This document shows positions 52,501-64,000 of a stretch of DNA of 64,000 nt, one piece after another. Numbering within the stretch: position 1 is the first letter of the stretch; every line of letters starts with the position of its first letter. Position numbers and translations under genes: made by a program. The notes under the pieces are model-generated. The model worked only from the letters and a program-made list of their open reading frames with translations. It ran no database searches and was not told the DNA's origin. The stretch is from assembly GCF_041146795.1 (NCBI RefSeq), contig NC_135185.1:8357529-8421528 (forward strand). Direction: 5' to 3'. Source of the stretch: Maylandia zebra (taxonomy: Eukaryota; Chordata; Actinopteri; Cichliformes; Cichlidae).

Positions 52501-55500
52501 CCATTAATGACCACATCAGGATCCACAACGTTGCCCACCGACTTGGACATCTTCTCTCCTTTCTCACTGACTGCAAAGCCGTGGACCACAAGAGACCTGC
52601 AACAATATTCATTTTTCAGACACTTCTTTCCGTGTATCATTATCATCTGTGTGGCGAGTGGAAGGCACGCTCACTTGTAAGGTGCCTTGTTCCGGACAGC
52701 CACACTGGTGAGCAGCGATGACTGAAACCAGCCTCCAATCTGGTCCTTTCCCTCCACATAAACGTCAGCCCGAGAGTCCGACTCCGCTGCAAGAAAAAGC
52801 TGAGCTCTGAGCTAAACTGTATAAAATTTGAGTTCAGCATTTAATGATTTGCAAGCTATTTTAAGCTAACAACAATAACACATTCTTAATAAATCTTTAA
52901 AGCCTTTACAAAGTAATCTCCCATGGGTCAATGAGATGATTATGGAATTTTTTAATGACAAATACATTGTTATCTAGTATTTAGCTAGCAATTTCAACTC
53001 CTAGCAAAACTTAAGCTAATAACTTCAGACTTTATTGATAATTTTAACTACGCATTTTAAATGACTGAAGCATGTTTAGTTAACAATTTATTTGCTAATA
53101 ATTTCATTTCTTTATCCCTACATTTACATAACAGCTTCTCACACTATTTCAACTGTTTATCCAGTTATGTAGCAAATGAACCTTTCAACACTCTCAGTGT
53201 CCTGAATGTTTTTGAAAGGGAGTCATAAAAGGCAGGGTGCTGAGATTCATGCTGTGCTAATCAGTTACAATCTTCCAACTGAACAACATGTTCATCAAAA
53301 GTCACAGGAGCTTGCAAAGAAAAGCGTCTGGACTTCTTTAAGTTGCTTGAAGACGTTTCACCTCTCATCCGAGAAGCTTCTTCAGTTCGAAGGTCAAATG
53401 GACAAGACTCAGCAGTCCATCTGCATCTAAAGGTCAAAGGTCACTCTTTCAAGGATGCCAATGTTCACATTTTGGACAGAGAGGACAGATGGTTTGAAAG
53501 AGGAGTGAAAGAAGCATCTATGTCCACTGTGAGCGACCATCTTTGAACAGAGCCGGTGGTTTACGACACCAACTCTCTGCCATCTATAATCCAGTTTTGA
53601 GTTCCCTCCCCAGACGCCTTAACGCCCACTCACATCCTGGGCCGTCTGACCTCAGGAAATCACATGATAGGGTGGGGCCCAGGTTTCACAATGAGCTCAC
53701 CCGAAACTCTGGCTGATTGGGACCCACGCCCAGTTTCACACCTTGGCTCAGGCGATTAGAGGATCATCAGGGGGTCCTTTTGTCCCTCTGTGGGGGGTTA
53801 CTCCCACTAGGTTATATCTGGGACTCTCCACCATTTGACCTTAGAACTGAAGAAGCTTCTCGGATGAGAGGTGAAACGTCTTTAAGCAACTTAAAGAAGT
53901 CCAGACGCTTTTCTTTCCAAGCTCCTTAGACTACAATGACCTGGATGACTGAGAACCTTCACAGACATGTTCATCAAAAGACATCACTGAGTACTGGCAG
54001 TACTGAGGCACTGCGATGGAGTAGAAGGAAGAAATGGGTTGGCTGGTAAGTGATAACACATCTTTACCAAATATCCCAAAATATTTTAAAGGTAAAAAGA
54101 GGTAAAAAGTACAAGAGAAGATGGAAAGAGACAAAAAAGAAAATAAATGACTATAATACAAAGACTAGAGTGCCTGTCCCTGTAGCTGAATGATCGAACA
54201 ACCTGTAACCAGAGATTTCTGGAGCCCAGCTGGGAGCCATCTGAGATGTGACTCAGGCTCAGAGTTTTCCTCCATTTCCTCTACAAATGACAACACAATC
54301 ACACAGATGATGGAAAAACTCTCATACTTCAGCAAATAAGTGTCTATTTGAATCTCCTGGAGCAAAACAAAGCTACTGCGCCATGTGGTAGTAGTTCAAA
54401 AATACCTTCAAAATGCAGACAGTTCAAAGTGAGCAGGATCCAACTCTAATATTGGTTGAATTGCTATTAAAAAACATTAACTCCACTCACACCCCTCGGC
54501 AAATTTTGACCCAAAATGTGCTGAATAATAATCCCCCACCCCATTACGCCACCTGCAGCCTGAACCATTGACATGAGGCAGGATGGACCCCTGATTTCAT
54601 CAAATTCTGATCCTATCCCAGATATTTGTGTTTAACAGGTATACCTAATAAAGTGTGTAATTTCTGCTATTTCAACTTTTAACCCAGTGTTTAGTGAACG
54701 ATTTCACTTCTTTATCCAAACATACTGTTTCCATACTATTACCAGTTTTAACTTTTAGTCATACTTATTAACCGGTTTTCATTTTTTCCTACTTCTGACC
54801 CTGACAGTGAGCAGGAATTTCTTCCAGTTCTAAAAACAGATAAATAAATCCAATCACCTTGTCCGGTATCTGTGATGTGCTGACGTTTGCTAATCCAGGA
54901 CTCCGACTAGCCCACTCTCACTAATGATGCTTTGCAAAGCAGCTTACCTGGCATGTGGGACTACATAAAGTAGCTTCAAGTAGCTTTGTCGCTAATAAAA
55001 CTAATAACAGGAGGTTTGATTAGAGGCACCTGGAAACCTTCAGTCACAGGCGTGTTCTGCTGCTCTGAGACGATCATTTTCAATGTCCTCGGAGAGGTTT
55101 TTACAAAATTAACAAAATCCATTAATACTTTTACATGATCTGCATAACAGGACAAACTGAAGAAACTTCAAATGTACCTTCGAGCACTGCTGCCCACGAC
55201 GCTCCACTGTCAAACCAAATGTCCAGAACGTCTTCTCCACGAACGTAATCACTCGCTGCACCTGCTTTACTCTGAGACAAATATATATATTCACAGAAAA
55301 ACTGTGATAAGTTTTACATTTACGAGAAAAACATCTCAAATATTCTCTTAGAGAAAAAAAAAAAATGTAAAAAACATTGCCAAGAGTAAAGCCATGTGCC
55401 CTCGACTCCCTATGATGCCTTTAAAATCATTAATGGATATGGTTTCAGTTTTTCCTTGTCCACAGCATGTAAGAAAATGCTTTTCCCAGACTTATCAAAG

Positions 55501-58500
55501 TCCAGCCACCATTTGAAGTGTAGCTGGTAACTTACTGGAGTAGAGACAGAAGGGTGTAGAGCTAGAGTGGAAATTTACCCAATATTGGTTTATAGATATA
55601 GATAAGAAGCATATGCACGAATGACACCATCATCAGCACAGAGGTGTATTTTTGCTTAGATGTCCTTGCAAATGTCATTAATAAAAACGGGTCCCAACAC
55701 GGAGGCCTGTTAATCCAAGAAAAATCTGATTTACGGCCCCCTGTGTGGACACACACTGGGTTTGATGCACCAGTAGGTTTGCTCCTAAGCTTGTACACTG
55801 GTTTAGAAATAGAACCCAGAAGGGCTGTTACACTGTTGCACATTTTTCCTACAGTTGTTGTAGTTTTTACAAAATGCCGTTGCCTAAAAAGTGGGACGGC
55901 AAAGTTAAAAATGCTTGAGGATGGGAAGGGATGCCTCTGGCAATGACATCAATGATGGATGACAGTGAGGACCCTGTTATCAGTAATATCTGATTGTTAG
56001 CTGTTTCCACACATTAGTTTTCGCACCTTCTTGAGCACCTCGGGAGGCAGCAGAGTCTCAATGGGAAGCTCCCACCAACAGTCGCTGCCCTTTTCTTTGA
56101 AGAGCTGTGCGATGTGGGACACAGTGTATCTGTAAAGGTCAAAGAATCACAGATGTTTGCCAGTTTGTAAATACTGTTTAAAAAAAAAAAAAAAAAAGAA
56201 AGAACAAAAAGAGAAATTTCAAGCATACAGTAAATATGTGCACGCAGCTGTTGGTGTGTGTGTTTTATTATGAATGCGTTTGTTGGCTTTACTTGTTGAT
56301 GAGAGCCTCTCCACTTTCTTTATGGTAGAAGACGGGGATGGGGACGCCCCAGCTGCGCTGCCTGGAGATGCACCAGTATGTCCGTCTGTCCAGCATGGTG
56401 AGCAGGCTGCTCCTGGCCGACTCGGGCAAAACACGCACCTTCTGCAGGGCCTCCTGCAAAATCCCACGCACATACTTCTTTAGACAAAACTGGAAATGTG
56501 AAGCACTCTCGCTCACTGGAAGAAATGAAGTGTCAGGTACAGACGAAAAAACTAATCTGGTCCAAATGATCTGAATGTCTTTTACCTTTGCTTTGTCTTT
56601 GAGTGACTCTGTGTTGATGAACCACTGTTTGCTGGGTCTGATGACTACAGGTTGCTTTGTCCTCCAGTCATATGGGTAACTATGGACGCACTGCTCCTCC
56701 TTCAGCAGAGCATTGCACTGCTTCAGCATTGAAATCACTGAGTGAAGCAAGCATCAGATACATCCATCATCAAACAAGAAACAAACTCATTTTCAAAACA
56801 TTTTTTTTTATCTTGATTAACAATATTATTAAAAAATTATTTCTTTTTAGCAGCCTGTAGAAACCCCACGTTCTTCCCTCTTTTCCATGTTTTTATACCT
56901 TTATCATTTCCTTCTGTCATTACAGAAAGCTTCTGTAGTTCAGGTCCAGCTAATTCATTGAATGTCCCATCTTCATCCACCATACATTCCTTTGGTAGAA
57001 GAATAATGTGCACAAATACATCAGGTTTTATCATATACTGTAGCCACATTATTCATCAAACATGGTCCACACTGTTAAATAATAATCTCCTTGCATGTAT
57101 ATTGGCTATACTGATTAATGAAAATCCCTTTTTGTATTTTATTTGCTTTTTACAGATTTCAGCCAACTCACAAAGCTTTCAAAAGTCAAAACCTAAGAAA
57201 TTATGTCTGTGTGTGTACAAAAAGAATTATTAAAAACATAAATACATTTCCAATTGGATTTTTTATATATTTCTGTATTTTCACCTTAGTTATTTCCCCA
57301 GAAATATGTTTTTTTCTGTATTTCTTCCTACTTTTGGCTCATTGGGGCCTCCATATACCCACAAGTTTTTTCTTGACTGTTGGGATTTTTAGTTTTTACA
57401 CACAGAACACACCACAGGCAGTTTAAACTGCGAGGCCACACTGTAGTCCTCCATCCCATGCGCCGGTGCCGTGTGAACCAATCCAGTTCCCTTCACCATG
57501 GTCACGTGATTAGCTGGCAGCAATGGCACTTGTTTGTCAGGAATCGTGGGATGTTTGCAGATCCCACCTTCAAGCAGGGAGCCTAGGAGAGGAAAAAGAT
57601 GGAGAAACAACTCTGCTCGTCTTCTCAAACTTTGGGGCAGGGTCCACTGATGGGACGCAGAAGGAAAAATACAGAGAAGAATTTCATTTCCCCAAAATTC
57701 AACCTGGATTATTTTTGTTAAAAGCTCATTTCTACTGCAGGAAGTATCACGTCTGCACCTGGTAACGTGATGCTTCAGACACTGTGTGTTACCTGTGAAG
57801 ACGCCTACAGTCTGCAGGTCTGTGCCCAGCAGTGCTGCTATGCTGGCCGTCCGCTCAGTTGCTACTAGAAACTTCTCAGAGTTGTCCGCTCTCTTCACCA
57901 CAGAATACCTGCAAGCAAGACAGAAAACAACTCACTCAAAACCCCACCACGCTATCCACGTTACTGACATCATAATAATAGTGCCTGGGTTAGACAATGT
58001 TTGGTTTAAAACAAACAAACAAACAAATACACTCTATAGTTATGAAATGGAAACGCATCTCTTAGGTTTAGGTAATAAAGTCATGATGACATCTTATAAA
58101 CTGAAACAAATCGTTTGCTTTTTTCACGACTGTCACATTTTGCAATGAGACCAAGCTGGACGAGTCTCCAGTGTGTGGTGCTGTTCCTTACTGGGCATTT
58201 GGCATGTAGCAGACAGCCTGGTTAGCAGGAATGGTCCAAGGCTGGGTGGTCCACACCAACACGGAGACACTTTCCATCCCTGCACAGACACACACAGTCA
58301 GGAGATTTCATACCAGGTGAAAAATGACTAAAAGCTTTATCCACATGTGTGCTTCACCTTCTTGTGAAGCGATCTTTGGTGGAAGCGTGACGAGGGGGAA
58401 TGTGGCATAGACGGCTCTGCTCACATGCTCGGGGTTGTACTCCAGCTCCGCCTCTGCCAGAGCTGTTCTGTAAAAGTTGCAGCAATAGATTCAAGATTAG

Positions 58501-60832
58501 AAGAAATTATTACAAAGATGTAATAACTGCAATAAACTGCATTACCCGGATGAAGGAGACCAGAAGACAGGCTTGTAGTCCTGGTAAATGAGCCCCTGAA
58601 GAACAAAGAGGGACAACCACATTAGACCATACACTGGAAGCTAAAGATATCTCAGTGAGTCCCATTTTGAGGTTTAAATTAAATAAACGAATTCAAAAAT
58701 AAATAAATAAATAAAATGTTCTCTGACTGGGGTTTGGGGGTCTGTTAATCCAGCTGACACAAAGAAAGCCTGGTCATGCTGAACCTGCTTTGTAGGTACA
58801 TCACTCTACTGTGACACTGCCTGATGCTTAGATCAGATCATCACCCACCTTACTGTGCATCTCTTGGAAGACTTTCAGCTGAGCAGCCTCGTAGGTGCCA
58901 TCAAAAGTGTAGTAGCACTGATCCCAATCAGCCATCACCCCCCAGCGCTGGAATGCAGCTTTCTGGCGGGCTATTGCTCCCTCTGCAAACTCCCGCGCTG
59001 GATGAGACAAACCAAACAGCAGCTGCATAAAATTTGAATAAAAGTCACCAGAAAAAGCCCTCTTTCTACTTCCTCCTTCTTCTTCTCACCTTTCTGTCTG
59101 ATCTGCAGAGGACTAAGGCCGCTCGTCCCCAGGTCTCCCAGAGCCTTCAGCTCAATGGGGAGGCCGTGGCAGTCCCACCCTGGGATGTAGTGCACCTGCC
59201 GCCCTCTTAGCATCTCAAAACGGTTACGGATGTCCTTCAGGATCTGAATGGAATAATAATTGAGAAGCTAGTAAATATTTACAAATCATGAGGGCAGGAA
59301 TAAATACGCCGTTGTTCGCATCCAAAAGTTCCGTCTTATTTGTTACTTTCACTATAGGAGGAAGAGTAGGTGAAATATACTACCGGTACTTCCATGTTAC
59401 TCTAACCTTCTCAGTCTCAAATTCCTTTGGAAGGTATTTCCTTTTAACTGGGCTCAGACAGAGTTCCTTTAACAGAATAAAGTTGATGTCTTTTGTTGTA
59501 AACCAATTATCAAAAAGGATTCTTACTATGCAGAGACATCCAGGAGAAACCTTGGAGTACAAAATTTTATCTTTAACAGTTGATGTTTAAAGGACTAGTA
59601 TAACTTTTATAATGAACAGTGACCCAATTTTTGGATTTAAAAAGGCTAAAGGTGGGTCAGGGTTGGTTGGCAGATGGTGTTAGCCCTGCAACAGGTAGGT
59701 GATCTGTCCAGGGTGTGACAGCTGGGGTAGGCTCCAGCTCAACTACAATGCTGAATTGGATAAGTGAAAGAAAATGAATGGATGGATGTGACCTTATGTA
59801 CAAAGATGCTTTTGTTTTCCTCGTAAAATGCACTCATTATTATACACGTGTTTTGTGGTATAACATTATATTTGCAAACCAATTTTCATTGGAGGAGGAC
59901 TTGATGATAGAAAGCTGAAAGGTTTCACTTTTACCTTATTGAGAGCGTGTCCAACATGAGGGTCTCCATTAGCATACGGAGGTCCATCATGAAGGCAGAA
60001 CTTATTCTTGGCCTTCCTCTCCAGCTGCCATGAGTACAAATCTGCAAAACCACACTCCTGCAAAAAACAAAAATTAATATCTATTAAATCTTGAGTGAGC
60101 TTTTCCAATATGTATGAAGGCATGATATAAGTATTTTATCACGTGTGACCAGGCTTAGTAATCCCATTCCTGTAACTTTTACTCGTGTGTTAATTTATAA
60201 TTTTCTCAAGTCAAAATTGTTTTATTTTCTTCTTTTACTTCCTTTGTAAAATTTCTTATACTGTCTTGTGCTAATCACGTTACAGTAATCCCTTTAATAT
60301 TTCATGAATAGCACTTTAAACTGCCTTGTCGTTGCAATGATCTGCATGTTTCAGCTCAAAATTGAAATCAGGACTAGTTAAAAGTAACAATGATATAGCT
60401 GTCAGCCTGAACAGTCATGCCGAATTAAAGACTAAATGCTAAACAAAAGTATAAACTATTCGTCTGTTGTAGTTTATCGAAACCACTTAGTAAGCGACAT
60501 AAAACAAATAGAATTTAACAATTTTTGAATGAGATTTCGTTAGCCTGCTGTACCTGTTGTATTTGGAGTTCTCGGTCCAGAAGCTTCTGTCCGGTCAGTT
60601 TCATCGGGAACTCGGTCTTGGGCAAAAGCACTGAATCCCGGTACAGTGCGTTACCGGAGCCGTTCTCTGCGGGCTGACCATTAACTTCACCCGAACCGGT
60701 ACCGTGACAGCGGCGGCTGGAGGTGCAAGACCGAGCGCCGTGCAGGAGGAGACCGCCTCCCCGCTGTGACCTCCGTGCCCATCGCACTAGCGTCTGGCTC
60801 CCCGCCGAACTCCGGCACAGCAGCCGCAGCAT
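49565..60832 (-). CDS. iars2: Mitochondrial isoleucyl-tRNA synthetase (23 coding exons, 1014 aa)
   Basis: Coding exons, 5' to 3' on the minus strand: 60832-60554, 60057-59935, 59243-59090, 58997-58849, 58595-58546, 58467-58358, 58279-58192, 57908-57793, 57582-57413, 56989-56899, 56737-56586, 56453-56293, 56129-56027, 55271-55178, 52786-52675, 52596-52494, 52220-52098, 52015-51884, 51806-51700, 51623-51478, 51388-51198, 50097-49953, 49710-49565 (TGA). Total 3045 nt, in frame; human IARS2 is 1012 aa. It attaches isoleucine to mitochondrial tRNA-Ile in the matrix. Visible: a basic, acid-poor presequence (Arg-rich first 27 residues); the class I HIGH motif as HVGH at 127-130; CP1 editing motifs [11 protein letters not shown] at 298-308 and [12 protein letters not shown] at 388-399; [21 protein letters not shown] at 666-670; and a C-terminal zinc knuckle CPRC (988-991) with CPRC (1003-1006). 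All class I catalytic motifs are present, so it is predicted active. Confidence 0.97.
50136..50162. repeat. TATG/TA microsatellite, iars2 last-but-one intron
   Basis: GTATGTATGTGTG followed by about nine TA units, just outside exon 22. Confidence 0.85.
53302..53964 (+). mobile_element. Penelope-like element remnant with inverted terminal repeats, iars2 intron 14
   Basis: Inverted copies at 53306-53401 and 53831-53927 match over about 96 bp with about three differences. A plus-strand frame between them reads [17 protein letters not shown], which resembles the tail of the GIY-YIG endonuclease of Penelope-like retroelements, followed by frames with stops. ACATGTTCATCAAAAG occurs on both sides (53286-53301 and 53965-53980), a 16-bp direct repeat consistent with target duplication. 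About 660 bp, so mostly deleted. Class assignment is from the endonuclease motif. Confidence 0.6.
54520..54660 (-). mobile_element. Tc1-like transposon end fragment, iars2 intron 14
   Basis: CAGCCTGAACCATTGACATG and the terminal AACAGGTATACCTAATAAAG are pieces of the same Tc1 family as 10750-12088, with a large internal deletion between them. Confidence 0.55.
59665..59790 (+). repeat. tRNA-like interspersed repeat, 3' part, iars2 intron 2
   Basis: GTGACAGCTGGGGTAGGCTC and the ending AATGAATGGATGGATG are the 3' part of a common fish repeat, also seen at 61515-61790. Confidence 0.5.
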
Positions 60833-61070
60833 GGACAGACGAATAGCTCTGCGGCCGAGCTGCTAACTCGCAAAAACAGACAGCTTTGTTGTTTCTGCGT
60901 GAAGTTTCCGTGTTGTTTTAGTCCGCCCTTCTGTATTAGCGTGCTCTGTTTCCTTCGGAAGAAATACAGGAGAGGACAGCTACGGAAACCCAGCGGGGTC
61001 ATGGGTGAAGCTTTCGCATTTGTGACAGCGAGATGCCGCCGTGGGCGCTGTTTATTTTGAACCATGACAG
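60833..61070 (-). promoter_or_regulatory. Promoter / 5' UTR region of iars2
   Basis: GC-rich block upstream (minus strand) of the IARS2 ATG at 60832. On the minus strand it carries CTTCCG (ETS core) and a GCGCCCACGGCGGC block, with no TATA box. It is the only GC-rich island between IARS2 and the gene at 63.5 kb. Confidence 0.35.
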
Positions 61071-61439
61071 CAGAAAGAAAGACATTGCTATAAATTATTA
61101 CGCGTAAATTACTTTTCATGTATATAGAATATGGAGTGGTGCTCATCACTTATGCCTCACTGGGGTTCAAATCTTGATATTTAGGCCCCTTAAAGACCTT
61201 ATAGTAACTTTTTACTCCAACAAAGCACTTTGCTCTCAGACTGCTGGTTTACTTGTGGTTCATAGCATATTTAGACGTAGAATGGGAGGCAGAGGCAGAG
61301 ATCATGGGAGACTCCCATGATCCATTGAGTGTTTCCACAGCAGTCTTTGTGTTTTCCTTCCCACTGTCACAAAAGTGCTTGTTTATAGGGGTAATCTGAT
61401 TGTTGTTTTTTCTTTGTTTGTTTTTTCGTATTTTGTAGG

Positions 61440-61517
61440 GTACTTACATTAAAGCTTGAGGCAACTGTTGGTGTGATTTAGTGCTATATAAATTGAATTG
61501 AATTGAATTGAATTGAA
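61440..61517 (+). repeat. LINE/SINE tail with (GAATT)n
   Basis: GTGCTATATAAATTGAATT followed by repeated GAATT, the typical tail of fish L2-mobilised repeats. Confidence 0.55.
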
Positions 61518-61790
61518 TTCAGTCTGGGGCTTTTCTGTGTTGAGTTTGCATGTTCTCCCCATGTCTGGTTCTCTTGTGGTAATCCAGCTTCCTCCCACAG
61601 TGCAAAGACATATAGTTAAAGGGGTTAGGTTCATTGGTGATTCTAAGATTGATTATAGGTGTAAATGTCAATGGTCGTCTGTTTCTCTGGGCGAGAAACA
61701 GACGACCAGAAGTTAGTCATTGTGAAAAACTGGCGACCCGTCCGGAGTGTACTCTGTCTCTCGTCCTATGACAGCTGGAATAGGCTCCGG
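61518..61790 (+). repeat. tRNA-like interspersed repeat (SINE-type)
   Basis: Contains TTTGCATGTTCTCCCCATGT, CAGCTTCCTCCCACAGTGCA, ACTGGCGACCCGTCC and TGACAGCTGGAATAGGCTCC in the order of a very common fish repeat. It ends in a short (TAGA)n run at about 61805-61822. Confidence 0.6.
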
Positions 61791-62837
61791 ATAGATCTAT
61801 CTGTTTATAGATAGATAGATGTAATTATAATTTGTGTGTCGTATTCACCTTTTCCAGTTGAGTTTAGTACTATGATTAAAAAATAGTCTGTTTTCTGTTA
61901 CATAAAATGTCTTTTTTAGAGGGTGGCCTCTCAGCAAATCCACTGCTGAACCAAGGCGTTTTAACTCCTCTTTCAAAAGCTACACTTCCTTTACGCCAGC
62001 TTTCTATTGATTGACTCCCCCTTGCAAACAGAATGTTTGAACATCAGGCTAGATGACTGGGATGACTATTTTAGTGCTGTTTCCTCTCACAGGAGCTTTG
62101 ATTATTGCAGTATTATATATTTATGTACATGAGAGAAAACAAGGAAACACAACAAAAGTCCCCCTTTAAAAGGAACCAAGCAGAAACTGACCTTTACAAT
62201 GTACCTTGTGTGCGCTTGTGTGACATGATGAGTGAAGTGTTTTTCATGCAAGAATACAAAAGTTCTCAGACTTGAGGTCCTCGGATTTGCTCATTCAAAA
62301 ATTCAAGTAGAATTTGGGAAAACTTTACCTACAAACCTAAAGAACCTAAAGTAATTATGAAACTGGGAATCTCTTCAAAATAAATTATAATAAACATACA
62401 TGACCATAATGACTCCAGAAACAGGAAAGTTACTTTTTGTCAGAATTACGATTCAGCCTCAGTGACAGTCTGTATACTGTATTACTCCCTGATGTTACTG
62501 TCAGGGCCTTAGAAACTTGTTTTCGTCAAACTGGCTTCTTTTTTTGCTTATGTTTCACAGTGAGACTATAACCTGGCAGGACTCAATGCATCATCAACAG
62601 CTTGACTGGCAAATGAACTGAATGTGCAAAACACAGAGTGTTGCCTGTTGCCTTTTCTAAAGCGTGCCTTAGCTACAGCACATAGAAGAGATTTAAACAG
62701 CTCCGAAGTACAAAGCATTTATGTTGGAGCTCTGCACGACCTGCTGGTGCCAACTGGCTGTGATTTCTTGGGCCACATGAGGTTTGTTCTACCAGATTAA
62801 ATTCAATAAGTGATACAATTATGACACATAACTTAAA

Positions 62838-62907
62838 GATTCAGAATGAGAAGGAAAAACTTCCTTTTACTGCAGTACAAGCAAGTTTTTCTTTCTCATT
62901 CTGAATC
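62838..62907. repeat. 25-bp inverted repeat with 20-nt loop
   Basis: Arms 62838-62862 and 62883-62907 are complementary over all 25 positions with one G-T (G-U in RNA). No pairing beyond the arms. No coding frame. Size fits a short hairpin RNA or a tiny palindromic element. Confidence 0.7.
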
Positions 62908-63480
62908 TCCACGGGTGCTGAACACACTGAACCTTTTAATAATCTGGTTAATAATTGGCTCAAATAATAATCTTGTGTTTATGTTTCATCTTTACACAAT
63001 GTAATCCCCACATATGAAATGGTATAACCTCTAAATAATGTGTGAGGGATAAATTAGAGTCTGGAAGTGAGACAAAAAAAATTGGTTCTTGTCATTCATC
63101 TTCAAACGGAATTTAATTTGACCTGCAAAGATAGAAATGGGGAGCCTGGAGAGCCTTGTTTTAATCACTCTATTGATAAAGCTTTACTGAGCTATTTCAT
63201 CTAACGCTCTCCACTCAAAGAGAGAACACTGTAAAATCACGATCAATGCATCAAAGACCACATAGAAAACAGGGAATAGTTCAGTATTAGTATGGCAGCT
63301 ATATCTCTAATTTATTAAATATGCATTAAGTAACTTTGCTATTCATTTGTTTTTATTTCTTATCCGGTTTACTATAACGCAAAATGCATAATTCGTAGCT
63401 AAGTAAAAGTAAATAACATTTGTTGCAGAATGATACATAAAGGCAGGTGTTTTGGCGTGGTTGATGACGTCACTGGGAGG

Positions 63481-63490
63481 TATAAAAAAA
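63481..63490 (+). promoter_or_regulatory. TATA box of the secreted-peptide gene
   Basis: TATAAAAAAA, 76 bp upstream of the ATG at 63556. With a normal 25-30 bp spacing, transcription would start near 63510 and give a leader of about 45 nt. It is the only clear TATA-plus-signal-peptide arrangement in the window. Confidence 0.5.
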
Positions 63491-63555
63491 GCAAAGGCTT
63501 GGTCTCCTGTTCCATTCACGTTTTCTCTACCAAGAAGAACAGAATCCCATCCATC

Positions 63556-63618
63556 ATGAAGAAACTGTGCGTCGCAGTCGTCGGAGTTTTGCTGCTGGCT
63601 TTCCATCTCACATCACAG
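63556..63618 (+). CDS. First coding exon of a small secreted protein (signal peptide), gene continues past the window
   Basis: ATG at 63556 opens 21 codons reading MKKLCVAVVGVLLLAFHLTS then Gln: two Lys, a long Val/Leu core and a polar end, a textbook signal peptide. The exon ends at a CAG/GTCAGT donor at 63618. A TATA box (TATAAAAAAA at 63481) lies 76 bp upstream, leaving room for a short 5' UTR. A signal-peptide exon behind a strong TATA box is the usual form of chemokines, hepcidins and other inducible small peptides of fish, but the mature peptide is not in the window, so the family is unknown. I see no convincing second exon before 64000: the CAG acceptor at 63846 would lead straight to a stop. 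Confidence 0.6.
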
Positions 63619-64000
63619 GTCAGTTTGATCCGTGCCTCCTTTTTTTGTTTTGTTTCTTCATACTTTCACCAACCTCATCAACTGTGGCCAACGGAATTTG
63701 TTTACGCATGAAACGCTGTAATGGCGCAGATGAGCTAAATGTTCAATTAGGGATCGAGGTTAAAACGTTATGCTTGGAGTGCATCTACGACCTCGTAATT
63801 TTAGGGGAAAAGTCATGAATATAAAAATCAGTTTGTCCCCTGCAGAACAGACGGCGGCAATAAGGATACAATGGCAAACTTCTAGAAGTTTCGGGCTAGG
63901 TCTTGAACAGAGGCTTTAAAGCGCTTATCTTACTTTTTTTTTTTTTCCCAAATCAAAATGGAAACGAAATGACTGAATTTTGATTAACTTTCTCCCTCGC

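Larger units (their letters stand above)
61071..63480. other. Intergenic region between iars2 and the secreted-peptide gene
   Basis: Apart from the repeats and hairpin listed separately, no coding frame or exon was found. The region is AT-rich, especially 62100-63420. Confidence 0.4.

Noticed and set aside
63840..63880. Second exon of the secreted-peptide gene at the CAG near 63846
   Set aside because: In the required phase it reads five residues and then a stop, with no peptide character.

Overview
The window is nuclear DNA of a bony fish. Evidence: vertebrate GT-AG genes with many short exons, teleost-type interspersed repeats (Tc1/mariner, hAT-like, L2-like and R4/Rex6-like LINEs, a Penelope-like element) and long CA/TG and TA microsatellites. 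The repeat mix suggests a percomorph, possibly a cichlid, but this rests on recollection of repeat families and is tentative.

Layout. 1-13.8 kb: no confident gene. It holds AT/GC-mixed noncoding DNA, a hAT-type MITE (4989-5343), a broken Tc1-like transposon (10750-12088), and two exon-like segments on the minus strand (11244-11295 and 5683-5760) whose splice phases fit each other but whose gene I cannot name. 13.9-15.2 kb: a palindromic CA/TG/TA microsatellite and, next to it on the minus strand, the intact N-terminal part of a site-specific-type LINE with a tRNA-like head. 16.3-24.9 kb, minus strand: an 18-exon gene (662 codons) related to TTC31, joining a charged N-terminus, TPRs, a UBA-like segment, an RRM and a CCCH zinc finger. 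25.1-27.5 kb: repeats. 27.8-48.0 kb, plus strand: complete RAB3GAP2 (35 coding exons, 1368 aa). 49.6-60.8 kb, minus strand: complete IARS2 (23 coding exons, 1014 aa). 63.5 kb, plus strand: first coding exon of a small secreted protein behind a TATA box, running off the window.

RAB3GAP2 and IARS2 are convergent, the arrangement also known in human 1q41. Their facing polyadenylation signals lie only 44 nt apart, so the two transcripts should end in the same short spacer. RAB3GAP2 is the non-catalytic subunit of the Rab3 GAP / Rab18 GEF complex. IARS2 charges mitochondrial tRNA-Ile. The TTC31-like protein is probably RNA-binding, by its domains. No functional link among the three is evident beyond linkage.

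Exon borders were assigned by eye from splice sites, reading phase and remembered human homologues. All three gene models close without frameshift or internal stop. No expression or alignment data were available.
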